A DNA stretch of 64,000 nt from Polydactylus sextarius (lineage: Eukaryota > Chordata > Actinopteri > Polynemidae). Positions 35,749-46,739 of this stretch are shown here, in pieces (within the stretch, counting starts at the first letter, position 1; the number at the start of each line of letters is the position of its first letter). Under the pieces are notes generated by a model. It was given only the letters and a program-made list of their open reading frames with translations, did no database searches and was not told the origin of the DNA. A program made the position numbers and the translations under genes. The stretch covers positions 11,934,629 through 11,998,628 of the forward strand of contig CM028910.1 in assembly GCA_016801845.1 (NCBI GenBank). Reading direction: 5' to 3'.

Positions 35749-38604
35749 ATGGCGTCTGGTTCAGTCGGCAGAGAAGAGGAGCTGCCACCAGCTCTACCGG
35801 TCAAACAGCACAGGTAAAACTAACAAACCAAATATTTTATCTCTTTGTGCAGTTTGCAGTCTTCTCATTGATGATCTTATCAGGTTTTTTATCATGTTAA
35901 TAACCTAATCTGCTAATCCTTCATGAGGATAAAGATTTATTAAACATCATATTCACATCCTATTTCAAACTTTCAGAGATACCTTTTGCAAACAGAAAAG
36001 ACTGTTTGTATTTGAGAATAGTTGCAGTCTGATTTGTGCATTGATATACATGCATTGTGCAAGTGTAAAAATTGTCCTTCTGTGCATTTTCTTACACAGG
36101 ACTCATTCTTTTAGTCGCTCCAGTCTGGACTCTGACTGCTCTATGGTCAGCCCCGTGGGGCTTCAACTAAACTATGCTTACGCCGATGTCTTCCTCGAAG
36201 CTACTGACTGCCATGCAGCACAGTGCCCCATACACCAGCGCTACGGTGGGTTTAGGCAACGATGAAATGAGTTTAAGTGAGACAAAGTAGTCATGAAAAG
36301 TAAATTCCTTCATGAAAATAAAATCTGTTAAACGTCTATGTAACTTTTGTGCAGATTCTAGTGTTGTTTATTGTTCTGACGTATACAACTCAGCGTGACG
36401 GGAACAAAATGTATGGTGTGGGGTTCAACCCTCTCAGTTCGCCTCAGTTCGTGAGAAGTGAAAGAGAGGAAGTAACCGTCTGAAACTTTTACTTTCAGTA
36501 AAACACATATGGTGCTCAGACAGGTTACTATGACTTGCAGAATATTCAGTCAGACTTTCAGAGCTGCCTTTGTTTTCCTACACATGCTGTAACCAAGCTT
36601 TCGTACTGATCTAAATCTCTTTCACCACGTCCCTCAGATCCCACTCGACATGAGGAGAGATTTTTCTCTGATAGCGCTCCACCACCTGTTCCACAGAAGA
36701 AGTTAGCTCGCACCTTGTCCCTCCCTGGGCCTAACACACCTCCACACTCTACCTGGGCTCCTCCATCTCCACAGCAAAGGCATCCTCAAAACTTTGACAA
36801 CCCTTTGTACATGCTGGCACCTATATCTGACGCCTGTTTCCATTATGAGACAGAAGATGTCATACCAGAGAGGAGTCCCGTCAGCCATCTGCCTTTCTCC
36901 CAGCTGTCCTTCGACACCCCAGACGAACATCTGCCCTACCTCTTTAACACCTTCGACGACCAGAGGGTTGTTTCTCAGGGCATTCAGCATCGCCACCTAC
37001 TCTTTCTGAGAAGCATGGCTCAAAGCATGGAGGCCAGGATCCTGCTGCAAGGAGAAGCCACAGAGAGGGATGTGAACTCATACAAGCCTCAGGATTTCCT
37101 GCTGAATGAGGGCAGCTGGCCAAAACAGGTTGGAGATGCTGTTTTCTATAGCCTGCACAGCCCCAAGTTCCCAGGAAGGGAATTTGGTTTAAGGGTAAAT
37201 ATTACAGCTCTTTTATGCATTATAAAAAAAAAAAAAAAAAAAAGCTATTGCTTGAAACTACATTGGCTTTGTGCTTACACACAAAACTAACACATCACCA
37301 ATGTCATAGCAACCAGAAAGACAAACATGATCTTTATCAACAATTGCAACCGTAACACTGACTTGTGGTACCCACAGCACTTCCTCTAAACTGTCATCAG
37401 GTGTTACAGCTGCAACAGGAAGACCACATTGAAAATGATTTGTATATCAAGCACTCAGTACTGTTACAGTGTAAAGTTTCCTGATAAAAAAAAAAAAATT
37501 ACTTTTAAGTTTTTTTTCTATGTTTTCATGCAGGTGCACAGACAAAACGATGAAGCTCCCTCAACTAACACCAGAGAAAAGACGGTACACGTCAACGTGC
37601 AAAACACGGTTGCTCATTTCCAACACAACAGCATCCAGAGGAATGACAACATCGCATTACAAACTCAAGATCCCTATAATCCTTTTAAATCACACTGCAA
37701 TGTTGCTAAACCACCAGGTGGAGGCAGCACCGAGTGTACCACAGATTCCTCAAAAATCAACCTGAACTCAGCTCAGTACCTGCTCCAGAAAGGACACAGT
37801 GTGAGTGTAGAGAGAGACCTCCCACATGCCACTCTGAAGGACTTTGTTGAGGACAGCACCTCACTGCAGAGCTCAGAGTGTGTGTTTTATGACAGACAGG
37901 TGTGTGTTCTGGTATTACAGATATTACTAGGCTCACAACATCTGTACAACATCAGTGCAGCTGCAGCTGAACTCAGACCCCAGGAGATCTTCCTAGTGTG
38001 GCCCAGCAGGGGAAGGGATGAGGGACCTCTGGAAAGGAGGTCCAAGACTAGTAGATTGAAAGAAGAAACAGAATGGGAAATGATTGCAACAAAAGGGATC
38101 CAGATGTTGTGGAAGATGCAAGGTTCACCTCGAGTGGTGTTAAAACCACAGTCTTCTTCTAATGTTACACCTCAGTCCCTTACCTCTATCAAATCCCAGA
38201 TTGGAGCCATAATTCAATACTGCTTGGCCCCACAAGAGACTCTTGACTCAAGTCAAAGTCTGAAGTCGTCATACCGACGGGGTCTTCTTCACTTCTCCTC
38301 CCTGCTCAAGAGTGGAAGCAGTGGGAACAAGATAGCAGACATGGTGGCCACGCTCCAGGTGCTCCTCTGGGGTCCACGCGCCCTGCTCTTCAATCACAGA
38401 CGCTCCATCACCAGAGCTGTGCACAACTGGCTGACTATCAAACGAGCCCTGCTGGTGATGAAGCTGGCAGAAAGAGGCCTAATCCAAGATCAGTCTCCTC
38501 TGGATTGGGAGGACTATTTGTGCCTGCAGTACCTGTCGTTCACAGACTCTGAGACAGTTGTAAACGTGACCAATCAGCTTTGGCTCACTCTGAAGATGGA
38601 CTGA
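35749..38604 (+). CDS. peak3: PEAK3-like pseudokinase scaffold
   Basis: Four exons join in phase: 35749-35813, 36100-36245, 36638-37194 and 37534-38604, giving 612 residues. PEAK-family proteins (PEAK1, PRAG1, PEAK3) are pseudokinase scaffolds that dimerise and recruit Grb2, CrkII and 14-3-3. The N-terminal part is disordered, with Ser-rich FSRSSLDSD, a proline motif PPPVPQKKLARTLSLP (85-100) matching the family's PPPLPKK..RTxSLP, and NPLY (125-128), a PTB-type motif. The pseudokinase N-lobe starts at GDAVFY (236-241). In the C-lobe, ELRPQEIFLV (402-411) replaces the HRD catalytic loop exactly as ELRPENLLLV does in human PEAK3, so no catalytic Asp is present. The C-terminal helical part carries RRGLLHFSSLL, LQVLLWGPRALL and NWLTIKRALLVMKLAERGL, the family dimerisation region. 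Human PEAK3 is shorter; the fish N-terminal part and linker are longer. Position next to oaz1 matches human 19p13.3. Confidence 0.93.
36455..36475 (+). promoter_or_regulatory. Candidate ETS/PU.1 site in peak3 intron 2
   Basis: GAAGTGAAAGAGAGGAAGTAA contains GAGGAAGT with an A-rich 5' flank, the usual form of PU.1 sites. PEAK3 is known for expression in myeloid cells. This is motif inference only. Confidence 0.25.
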
Positions 38605-38719
38605 CATTTATAGTCAGTGTGTGCAGCGATCTTGGAGTGAAATCACCCTTTAAATGACCCTTGGGAAATAAGACTCTGTCAATTACACCTAATAGTGAGG
38701 ACAACAAATTGATCGATGC

Positions 38720-38807
38720 AATAAAAGAGCAATTTTCTTCCTTGCTTCATTTAAGAATTGAGATGTTCATATTCTGCTCTTCATAATGTAAAAACCGGTG
38801 TAATAAA
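38720..38807 (+). terminator. Polyadenylation signals of peak3
   Basis: AATAAA occurs at 38720-38725 and 38802-38807, 116 and 198 bases after the stop. The oaz1 signal on the other strand is about 510 bases away. Confidence 0.7.
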
Positions 38808-39317
38808 ATGCTGCAGTTTGAACAGATGTCAGTTTATTAGTCATTAAATGTCCCGAGGACACATATTCACTCATTTCAAACAATTCTGGTTATTTAATTT
38901 CTGCAGTTTTTGTTTTCTCTGGCCATGATCTCAATGATGATGAATTAAATCTTAAGAGCTTTGTTGATTTCTTAGTTACAAATATTTCAAAATGAAAAGT
39001 TAAGACACTTACAGAGAAAAACTACACCTGAAATTCAAAATGATTGCAGTACTTCTCTTGCTCAGCCACTTTGGTGTAAGATTATTTTCTGATATAACAA
39101 GATAACAAGAAGATGCATATGACGAGCCACTAAAGGCCTCACCACACAAAGGTGACTACCAGAGCAACTAGCAACATCTGAAAACCCGTTTCCAACAATC
39201 AGAATTTCCTTGCAAACAAATGCTTCTCACTTTAAATGTGGTCATATAACACAGCAGCCTAGTTCATTATGCTGCGTAACTCCAAAACCACAGATACCAC
39301 TGTCTAAGGTGAGCACT

Positions 39318-39323
39318 TTTATT
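39318..39323 (-). terminator. Polyadenylation signal of oaz1
   Basis: TTTATT on the plus strand reads AATAAA on the minus strand, 495 bases after the oaz1 stop. This gives a 3' UTR of about 0.5 kb. Confidence 0.65.
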
Positions 39324-39817
39324 TAGTACAGTTACAACATGCAGATTTTTTATCAAGTGAATCAAAGCAACAAATGAAAATCATGCACACATTAAAAAAA
39401 ATCAATATAAACAGGAGAATCAACTGATAATTACTATGAAGACATATCTACTTACATGAGTAAGATGAATTAAATTTATCATAAATATTACACTGTGGAG
39501 ATGATCATCATCAGGAGGGGGATCAGCACTACACATCATGAAAGGTAATACAGTGGTGAGGACACAATGCCCGGATATTATGTGGGCGCTTGCTTTACAT
39601 TCCTGGTATATTAACATCTTACCCTAGTGCAAATATCATTGAAACACAGCACACGGTAGGCAAAGGTAAAACAACCAACAAAAAAAGAGCCTCTGACAGG
39701 AAACCTCAACCATACTGAACTTGGATATAATATATTCATTTCCCCCAAAAAATTATATAGATGTGTAGGTATGGATCGAAATAAGAACAACAAACATTTG
39801 TAACTGCTCAGCGTCAT

Positions 39818-42800
39818 TTAATCGTCATCGGAGGAGTCTCGCTCGATGCTGTAAGCCATGAAGAAAGCGTCAGGGCGGGAGGGGACGAGGGGATGACCCG
39901 GTCTCACAATCTCAAAGCCCAGGAAACTGAATGTACGCAGCAGGGATGCTGAGGAGAAGAACATATGAACCGATATGACAACATCCAACATTGATTTCTG
40001 ATCTTCAACACAGAAACTAAAGTCACACAACCAGATTATATGAACCCCAGGAAGAGAAACTATTTAAAGTAGCAACCTGAGACTTCTTTTTTTAATAAAT
40101 GAAGCATTTCCAGCTCAATGTAATTTTTATTAATAATTTAAAAACATCAGATAAAGACTACAGTTATTAAAGAAGGCAACGATAAAATGTCAGGAGTTCT
40201 TCTAATAGTCAAGTCTGATTTTGACTTTGGTGAAACACTAAAATCTAATCACATTACCAGTATTACAAGCTCATCTCTTGCTCTTTCTACCTCGGTTTGT
40301 AGCACACGACCTCTTTTTTCAAAATTGGGTTGGAAAAGAATAACCCATATGATTACTATACGTTTCTGTAAGTTTCTCTCATGGTTTACTTCCAACTCCA
40401 ATGCTCCCCTCCCACTCTCCCCCAAAAAAGGGAAAAAAAGTCTTACCTCTATCGTCACGGCTCTTGTGAAAACAGATGAACACATGATCAACCTGCAGCT
40501 GCTCCTCTGCGAATTCCAGCAGAAGGGCAAAACTGCAGAGACAGAGCAAACAAACAGCGTTAATGTTTTGTAGGAGGCATGCTCACAACATTTTGCAAGA
40601 GAATAATCATTCATGATGGTCAAAGTACATTTAGAGTGGCAAAACAATAACACTTGAGTTCGAGTCATTTATTTGGTTAATCAGGTCTAAAATGTTATCA
40701 TCTTTACATTTCATACAACAGTTAAACTGTACAAATAAAAACCCAAGGGCAGGTTTATACCTCAAAATCTCAAAGTCTTTAAATTTCTTTTACAATTAAT
40801 CAATAGTGTATGATTTGTTTTGCTTCCTGACCTGTCTTTGCTGCCCTCGGGCAAAGCTCCAGGAGGGATTTCGACGTAAATGTTCCCCCCTTTCAGTGCC
40901 GCCCTCCAGACACAGTGTTTGCCCTCAGAGCGTCGAGCCTCAAAGAGCAAGAAGCGCACTCTGCCATTGGCAGGAGGCGGCTCCTCAAGAACCAGCAACT
41001 GAGCATCCTGGAGGACAAGGACGAGGAGAAGACATGGACGAGAACGTCAGACATCTCTTCAGCTGATAAACATTACAGTTATAATTACCAAACACAGAAA
41101 GGAAAAGCAGCTTTGTTTTTGAAAAACCATTTCATGACCTCTCATAACAGAGTTAATGGAAAGGAAATGTTTTGAAACAACTTTGATCAGAGTATATGAT
41201 AAACATCAAGTGCAGCTAAATACCTGAACATGTAAAGCAGTGAGAAAACAGAAGAAATGATAAAAATCAACCACAGTGTGTTTGTGTGCAGAAGACAAGT
41301 TAACAGCAGGTTTGTAGGTAAAAGGAATCAACAAACCAATTTTTTAAAACCCAAATGAGGCATTTTGATTATTACTAAACGTGTTAAATCATACGTCCTC
41401 CATCCAGAATCCAATAACATCATCATGCTTCAATGATGTCAAAGAGTGATACAATTCAAAAGTGCTGGATGACAATCAAAAAAAAAAAACACAGGTTAAA
41501 CTCACAAAAACAGGTTAAACTTACGGAATAGAATAGCTTAGCTGAAAGATTGCGATCCCGCTGATCATTCCCTCGCCCACCTGGGATCTTCAGGGGTGGG
41601 AGAGGGGCATCAGGAGCACCACAGAGGCCCCGGACACGGGTTACTGCAACAGTGAGAGCACCTCCTGGGACTGGAGATACTGGAGGGTGAGACAAACATG
41701 CATAAAGAGGGCGCCATTATACGTGGAGTATTCACCTGACGTTCTACACCCAAACACAGACCAAACTCTCATTATAAGCAGTGGTCTTTACACTGTTGAG
41801 TGACTCACCAGTGACGTTACAGCAAAACATTTACGAAACGTAGGAGAGAACAGTTCAATCAGTAACTGTACCTATCCCAGAACAAACTGCATATGTGTTG
41901 ACTGATCAGTAACTTTTGTAGAGTGCACATTATATTAACAGTCAGGAAGGGAGACTGGTTTATATTACACTACAGCATCACTGGTGACTTTCAGTCAGCT
42001 ATCACAGTTTACAGTTATGACTGATAACATGGTCTACAACTGTAGCCTTTTTTTCATACGGAAAATGTCCGTTTAGTTGTCCTCCTCTTCCCACAGTTGC
42101 CAACTTTTCCATAAAAACAAGATTTGGTGGGGGCAAACAAAATTGGGGTGGGGGGGCAACACTGCTCATTACTACCCATTAGCTCAGCTAGTAAGTAGAT
42201 GTGCTCTAAAACCAGATATCTGAGTTTGTGTCCAGGTGGCGGTAATTGCTGTTATGTTGATGTTGTAGGTTTTAAGGACATTGACCTTGTATATTTATAT
42301 ACTGCCTTTCTATTTCTGAGTGAGAAATGATACCACTGTGCTGCTCTGTTCATGTTCATATGTGTTTGCTAGTTGAAGGTTCATGGGATTCACCTATGAA
42401 CTGTTATAAAGAGCTGATTGATCTAATACTTCACACGTTCTCTCTCGTAAGTGAAAGTTAACATTCACCTGAGACCAATTAATCAATTTAGGAAACAGTA
42501 GAAGAAAAAAATATATCAGAAATGTATAAAACGTGCTTGACAACTTTTGACAAATGGTTCAACATGTTGATCTGGATGTTGATGATGTTGGTCTGGAGGG
42601 TAAGACTATTCAACTGAAGGCTAGTACAATGCATTTCGATCATCATGACATAAGCTACTAAAGTTTTATGATACATCTGCCAGTTACACACAAGCGTCTG
42701 CTTAAGTGAACAAAAGCATCTGCAAAATGACAAAATGAACAAGAAATTGCTGTTATGATGTGCACAAGTGACTAGAAGATGTGGAAACTGAACAAGCAGT

Positions 42801-45482
42801 TTTGAGAATTTCAATTCTGTTCTGACAAATGCACCAAAGCAGCCGAGGAAAAACTGTGGCAGCAACCTTTAAAGACAAATTTCATTTTTCTTCTCACAAA
42901 GACCTGCAATGATCCTCATCAGTGTCCCCTGCTGAAGAATTCATTGTTTATGTAGGAAGAGTGGCGTTAAGCTCGTCATGTGATTGTTAGGGGGAAGGCA
43001 GCCGGAGAAACAGGCTCTGTTTGTCTAGCCATTAGCCTACTTTAGCCCTGCACTAAACATGTTTCTCCAGTTTAAAACAAACAAGAAAAACGGCAGTTTC
43101 GCAACAGAGTTCAGCCATTTTGATCCAAGGGCCAAACCAGAGTGCTCTATAGAATTAGCTTGTGTGTCTTTGTATGTGGCTGAATACATTTACAGCGCTG
43201 AGAACGGGTCAATTCTCAAAAGTCCGATTGAGAACAAAACCCATTAGCAGCAGAAGCAGCAGTGACACTGCCACAATCGTGTAAATGTTCTCAGACACTC
43301 ACAGATGCTCTCTTACGCAAATGCCACTCCTGTGCTATATGTGGAGCAGATGTGTGAAACCCAAATGAGAAACATCGTCACTTCCATAGCTCAGACCAAC
43401 TCCAATCGTCAATTTGTTGTATCCGGCCTATTGCCTGATCAAACAAAAACATTGCAGATCTCACACTAACATAGGTTCTCCCTAAATCCCATTATGAGAT
43501 TACATAAGAAAGCCAGTTACTATCTTTACATCAAAACCTTCGATGTTTCTATCTTGTGCGAACTCCAACACTCCGCTGAGGGTTTTCAATAAGCTTCTCC
43601 ATTTAGAAAATCATTGAATCCCTGTGCCAACAGCAGGCACAAACACATATTCATGCCCCAGGTTGTCTTGGCAAAGACAGCTGCTCTGGTCACATGAGCA
43701 ATGAGTCTCTTGAGCCTCTGCTTGCGCAACAGCACCAGTGCCAAACATGAATATCACGTAAAAGACCACTCATCTCTGGGAGGTTATCATTATGTAAGTG
43801 GTGGTGGTAAGTGGTGCTTCAGACGGACAGCATGCTGTTATATTCAACCTTACATCGATGTAACGGTCATGAACAGCTATGAGACTGTGGGTTAAAAAAA
43901 AAAAAAAAAAAAGGCACCTGCTAGTGTCTTTAAAGAAAACTATCTATTAGTATTACATAACAGTATGTCCTCTGTTGTTACCATAACTGCGGAAAATAAT
44001 CAGGTAAACAGAAAAAAAATCTGCCAGTAATTACATATCTATTGAATAATGAACAGCTCCTGTGTACAATGTCATCACCGGATTCAAAATCCCCCATACC
44101 ACCACCCCCTCCTTCGCAGTGCAGTGGAAATTTCCTACGAATCCTTCACAATAGTATAGAAGCAGACAAACAGCCTCGAACAAAATCATGTCAGGACTCG
44201 ACTGATGTAAGGAAAAAAACACCTATGGGTTAATCGTACACCGGGATTTTATCATCATGAGGCATATTTCCAGAAATGAAAACCCTGTTTTTTTCTCATT
44301 TCCAGTCAATGAGCATATTCAATTAGAAGTGAACCAGCAAACAATCTTCGACCCGCAGGCTGGCAACTGTGCCAACAATGGTTAATATTATACCACGTCA
44401 GATTAACAGACACCAAAGCTTACATTTCGTAATAACTGTTAACTATCTGCACTAATTGTTTCGCTATAAAACAAACTGTTTCTTGTGAGGTTAAATGATA
44501 TTAACGCGAGCTGGCAACTGAACCCGGGGAAGAGAAAAAAAAACATGAATGAAGCTACAAATGATCAATTCAGTCATTATTTCTACCAGGTTCATTAACA
44601 TCAAGCTAACTTTACATCGCGTTACACTATTGATGTTGTTTGAGCCGTGTATTCCCACAAAACGTGATTAATAGCCAGCGTTAAATATAATAAACCTATT
44701 ATGTCGACCCACTGCCACTGACCGTTTTCACTGACTCGTCTTAGTAATGAAATATGTTGTGATGTTACTGAAGCTAGCTGTTAGCTCGTATAGCAGTTCC
44801 CTAGCATTGACATCCGCGTACAACCAGAAAAAGCAAACTAACATTTAAAAAAATGATTTGTAAATATCACGATAAAATAAAATAATACATTTGGACTACA
44901 TTGATTAAGAGCTAATAACAGCTAACTCCACACCTTTGACGTTAACTTGCTAGAATTTTGTAATTGACAAACGCACTTCTTGTGGCGTTTCATGTATTAG
45001 CTTGTGCCTTAGCATTAGCTTGGCTATGGAAAACATAGATTAACAATCGTTGACCGATTTTGCCTATTTGCTGGACACTCGTGTTTGGAAATCTTTATAT
45101 ATACGATGTAAAATGAATAAATAAGATATGATTTTGAAGGCATTTCACAAAAAACAGCCTTACAAAACCAAACAGATAATGTGTTTCTTTACAGACCTCA
45201 ACTGGAATAAGTAGTTCACTTATGTAAACAAGAAATATGAGAAGCAGTGATCGCTGCTCCAGGAAATAGACGGTGTCTTTTTTAGCTAGGCCGCGGTTTT
45301 TAAACTTAGCTAAGCTAAGCTACATTAGCTTATAAACAATTCACATCGATCACAACAACATACCTTTCGCTTTCAGGTTTATTACTGGACTGCTCAATAA
45401 CAGGCATCTCGGTTAAGTTTCTTTCTTTTTCTCTAACAAAACAATGACTATTCAAAATCGTCTGTAGGTTAGATTTAACCAT
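39818..45482 (-). CDS. oaz1: Ornithine decarboxylase antizyme 1 (programmed +1 frameshift)
   Basis: Five minus-strand exons: 45482-45364, 41679-41525, 41007-40832, 40532-40447 and 39948-39818. Antizyme binds ornithine decarboxylase, targets it to the 26S proteasome without ubiquitin and blocks polyamine uptake; polyamines promote its own frameshift. ORF1 (62 residues) starts MVKSNLQTILNSHCFVREKE and ends NPCPGPLWCS with UCC-UGA at 41615-41610. A +1 shift there opens ORF2, beginning DAPLPPLKIPGGRGNDQRDR and ending LLRTFSFLGFEIVRPGHPLV...MAYSIERDSSDDD. The full product is 221 residues, close to the mammalian length (about 228). Exon 3 reads DAQLLVLEEPPPANGRVRFL in a region where mammals are variable. 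Intron 1 is 3.7 kb. All joins are in phase, and the exon phases support the shift at exactly this stop. Which teleost paralogue (oaz1a or oaz1b) is not decided. Confidence 0.97.
41554..41615 (-). promoter_or_regulatory. oaz1: Antizyme +1 frameshift site with 3' pseudoknot
   Basis: On the minus strand UGG-UGC-UCC-UGA (stop at 41612-41610) is identical to the mammalian OAZ1 shift site. Downstream, CCCUCUCCCACC (41606-41595) pairs with GGUGGGCGAGGG (41582-41571... allowing one mismatch) as stem 1, and GAUCCC (41588-41583) in its loop pairs with GGGAUC (41559-41554) as stem 2. This H-type pseudoknot is the known stimulator of vertebrate antizyme frameshifting. Confidence 0.93.
43900..43920. repeat. 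Poly-A run in oaz1 intron 1
   Basis: An A run of about 18 inside the large first intron of oaz1 (41680-45363). The rest of that intron is AT-rich with no other gene seen. It contains only small chance frames. Confidence 0.6.
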
Positions 45483-45620
45483 CCGGCCAGCGTCCGCACC
45501 AGCTGCTCACTCTGTCCTCTCCTCCGCTCGCTCTGTGCAGCTCAGAGCCGGCAGGCTGCGGTATTTGTCAGGGGAGTGTCCTGAACGACCTGACGCCTCA
45601 CTGTCAAAATATCACGTAGT
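45483..45620 (-). promoter_or_regulatory. oaz1: oaz1 5' UTR and promoter region
   Basis: GC-rich DNA in an AT-rich setting, directly upstream of the oaz1 ATG, with CTCCGCTCGCTCTG-type pyrimidine tracts, consistent with a TATA-less housekeeping promoter. Exact transcription start is not determinable. Confidence 0.5.
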
Positions 45621-45921
45621 TTATGAGCCTCCTCACTACAACATTAATTAATCAATGTAAAGGCTGTAGGTTGTGTTTAAATGTTATGGTATCTGCCATT
45701 TTTTGACAGCACACAATCTATCTATCTAATAGATATAATATTCTATCTAAAGTTTCATTTTATATTTTATTTTTGCATTTTTTATTTTTGACAGAAAACC
45801 CAGAGTTGTGAAATATTTACTAGTGATGTTTACTAGTGATACCACCACTAAATGACTAATAGTGATGTAGTGGTCGTATTTTCATATAAAAGTTTGAGTA
45901 CATGTATATAGTAAAATGTCC

Positions 45922-45998
45922 ATTCTATTCTATTCTATTCTATTCTATTCTATTCTATTCTATTCTATTCTATTCTATTCTATTCTATTCTATTCTAT
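45922..45998. repeat. TTCTA pentanucleotide repeat
   Basis: About 15 tandem units of ATTCT, possibly expanded from an L2-type LINE tail. Confidence 0.95.
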
Positions 45999-46050
45999 CT
46001 TAGTGTAGGCTATTCTAGTATATTGTCCACTCTGCTGTTTCTATATAGTC

Positions 46051-46238
<188 letters not shown>

Positions 46239-46739
46239 TTTGACATAGATTGCTTATTTGTGCATTTCTACTATGCTTACACGAGTAAGCGTGCTTAGTA
46301 AGAAAAATCTTTAACAAGTACAAATAACACAGGGGTTGAGTAAAGAGTCCAAACAAGAATCCAAAGTTGGATTGTGACTTGAGTGTCAATGGGAAAATGT
46401 ATGTGAAATGTGAGTGATGTTTCAACAGCTACTGTCAACCTGCTCTTTAGTCTTTCAGTTCTTAATGACTCTTGGTACCAAGTGTAAACACTTACAGCAG
46501 GAGCAAGTTGATAATAAAATCAGGTCAAGTCAGTGTTTGATTATCTTATCTTATCTGACACGTTGTCGTTCTTAAAGAATATAAGTTAACACCGGTAATA
46601 CGTGTCCAAGTATCAACTGTATCAGTACCCACCATGAATATCATTTTCCTTTTTTCAACGGCTCTCATCTGTGCCTGTCAGTCAAGTAGAAAAGGAGTGT
46701 TGTGCAGAGTGTGTGTGACCACGTCTGTGTTACTCACAG

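Noticed and set aside
40187..40573. 128-codon plus-strand frame and overlapping minus-strand frame
   Set aside because: Both lie over an oaz1 intron and exon 4; only the minus-strand 86-base exon is supported.
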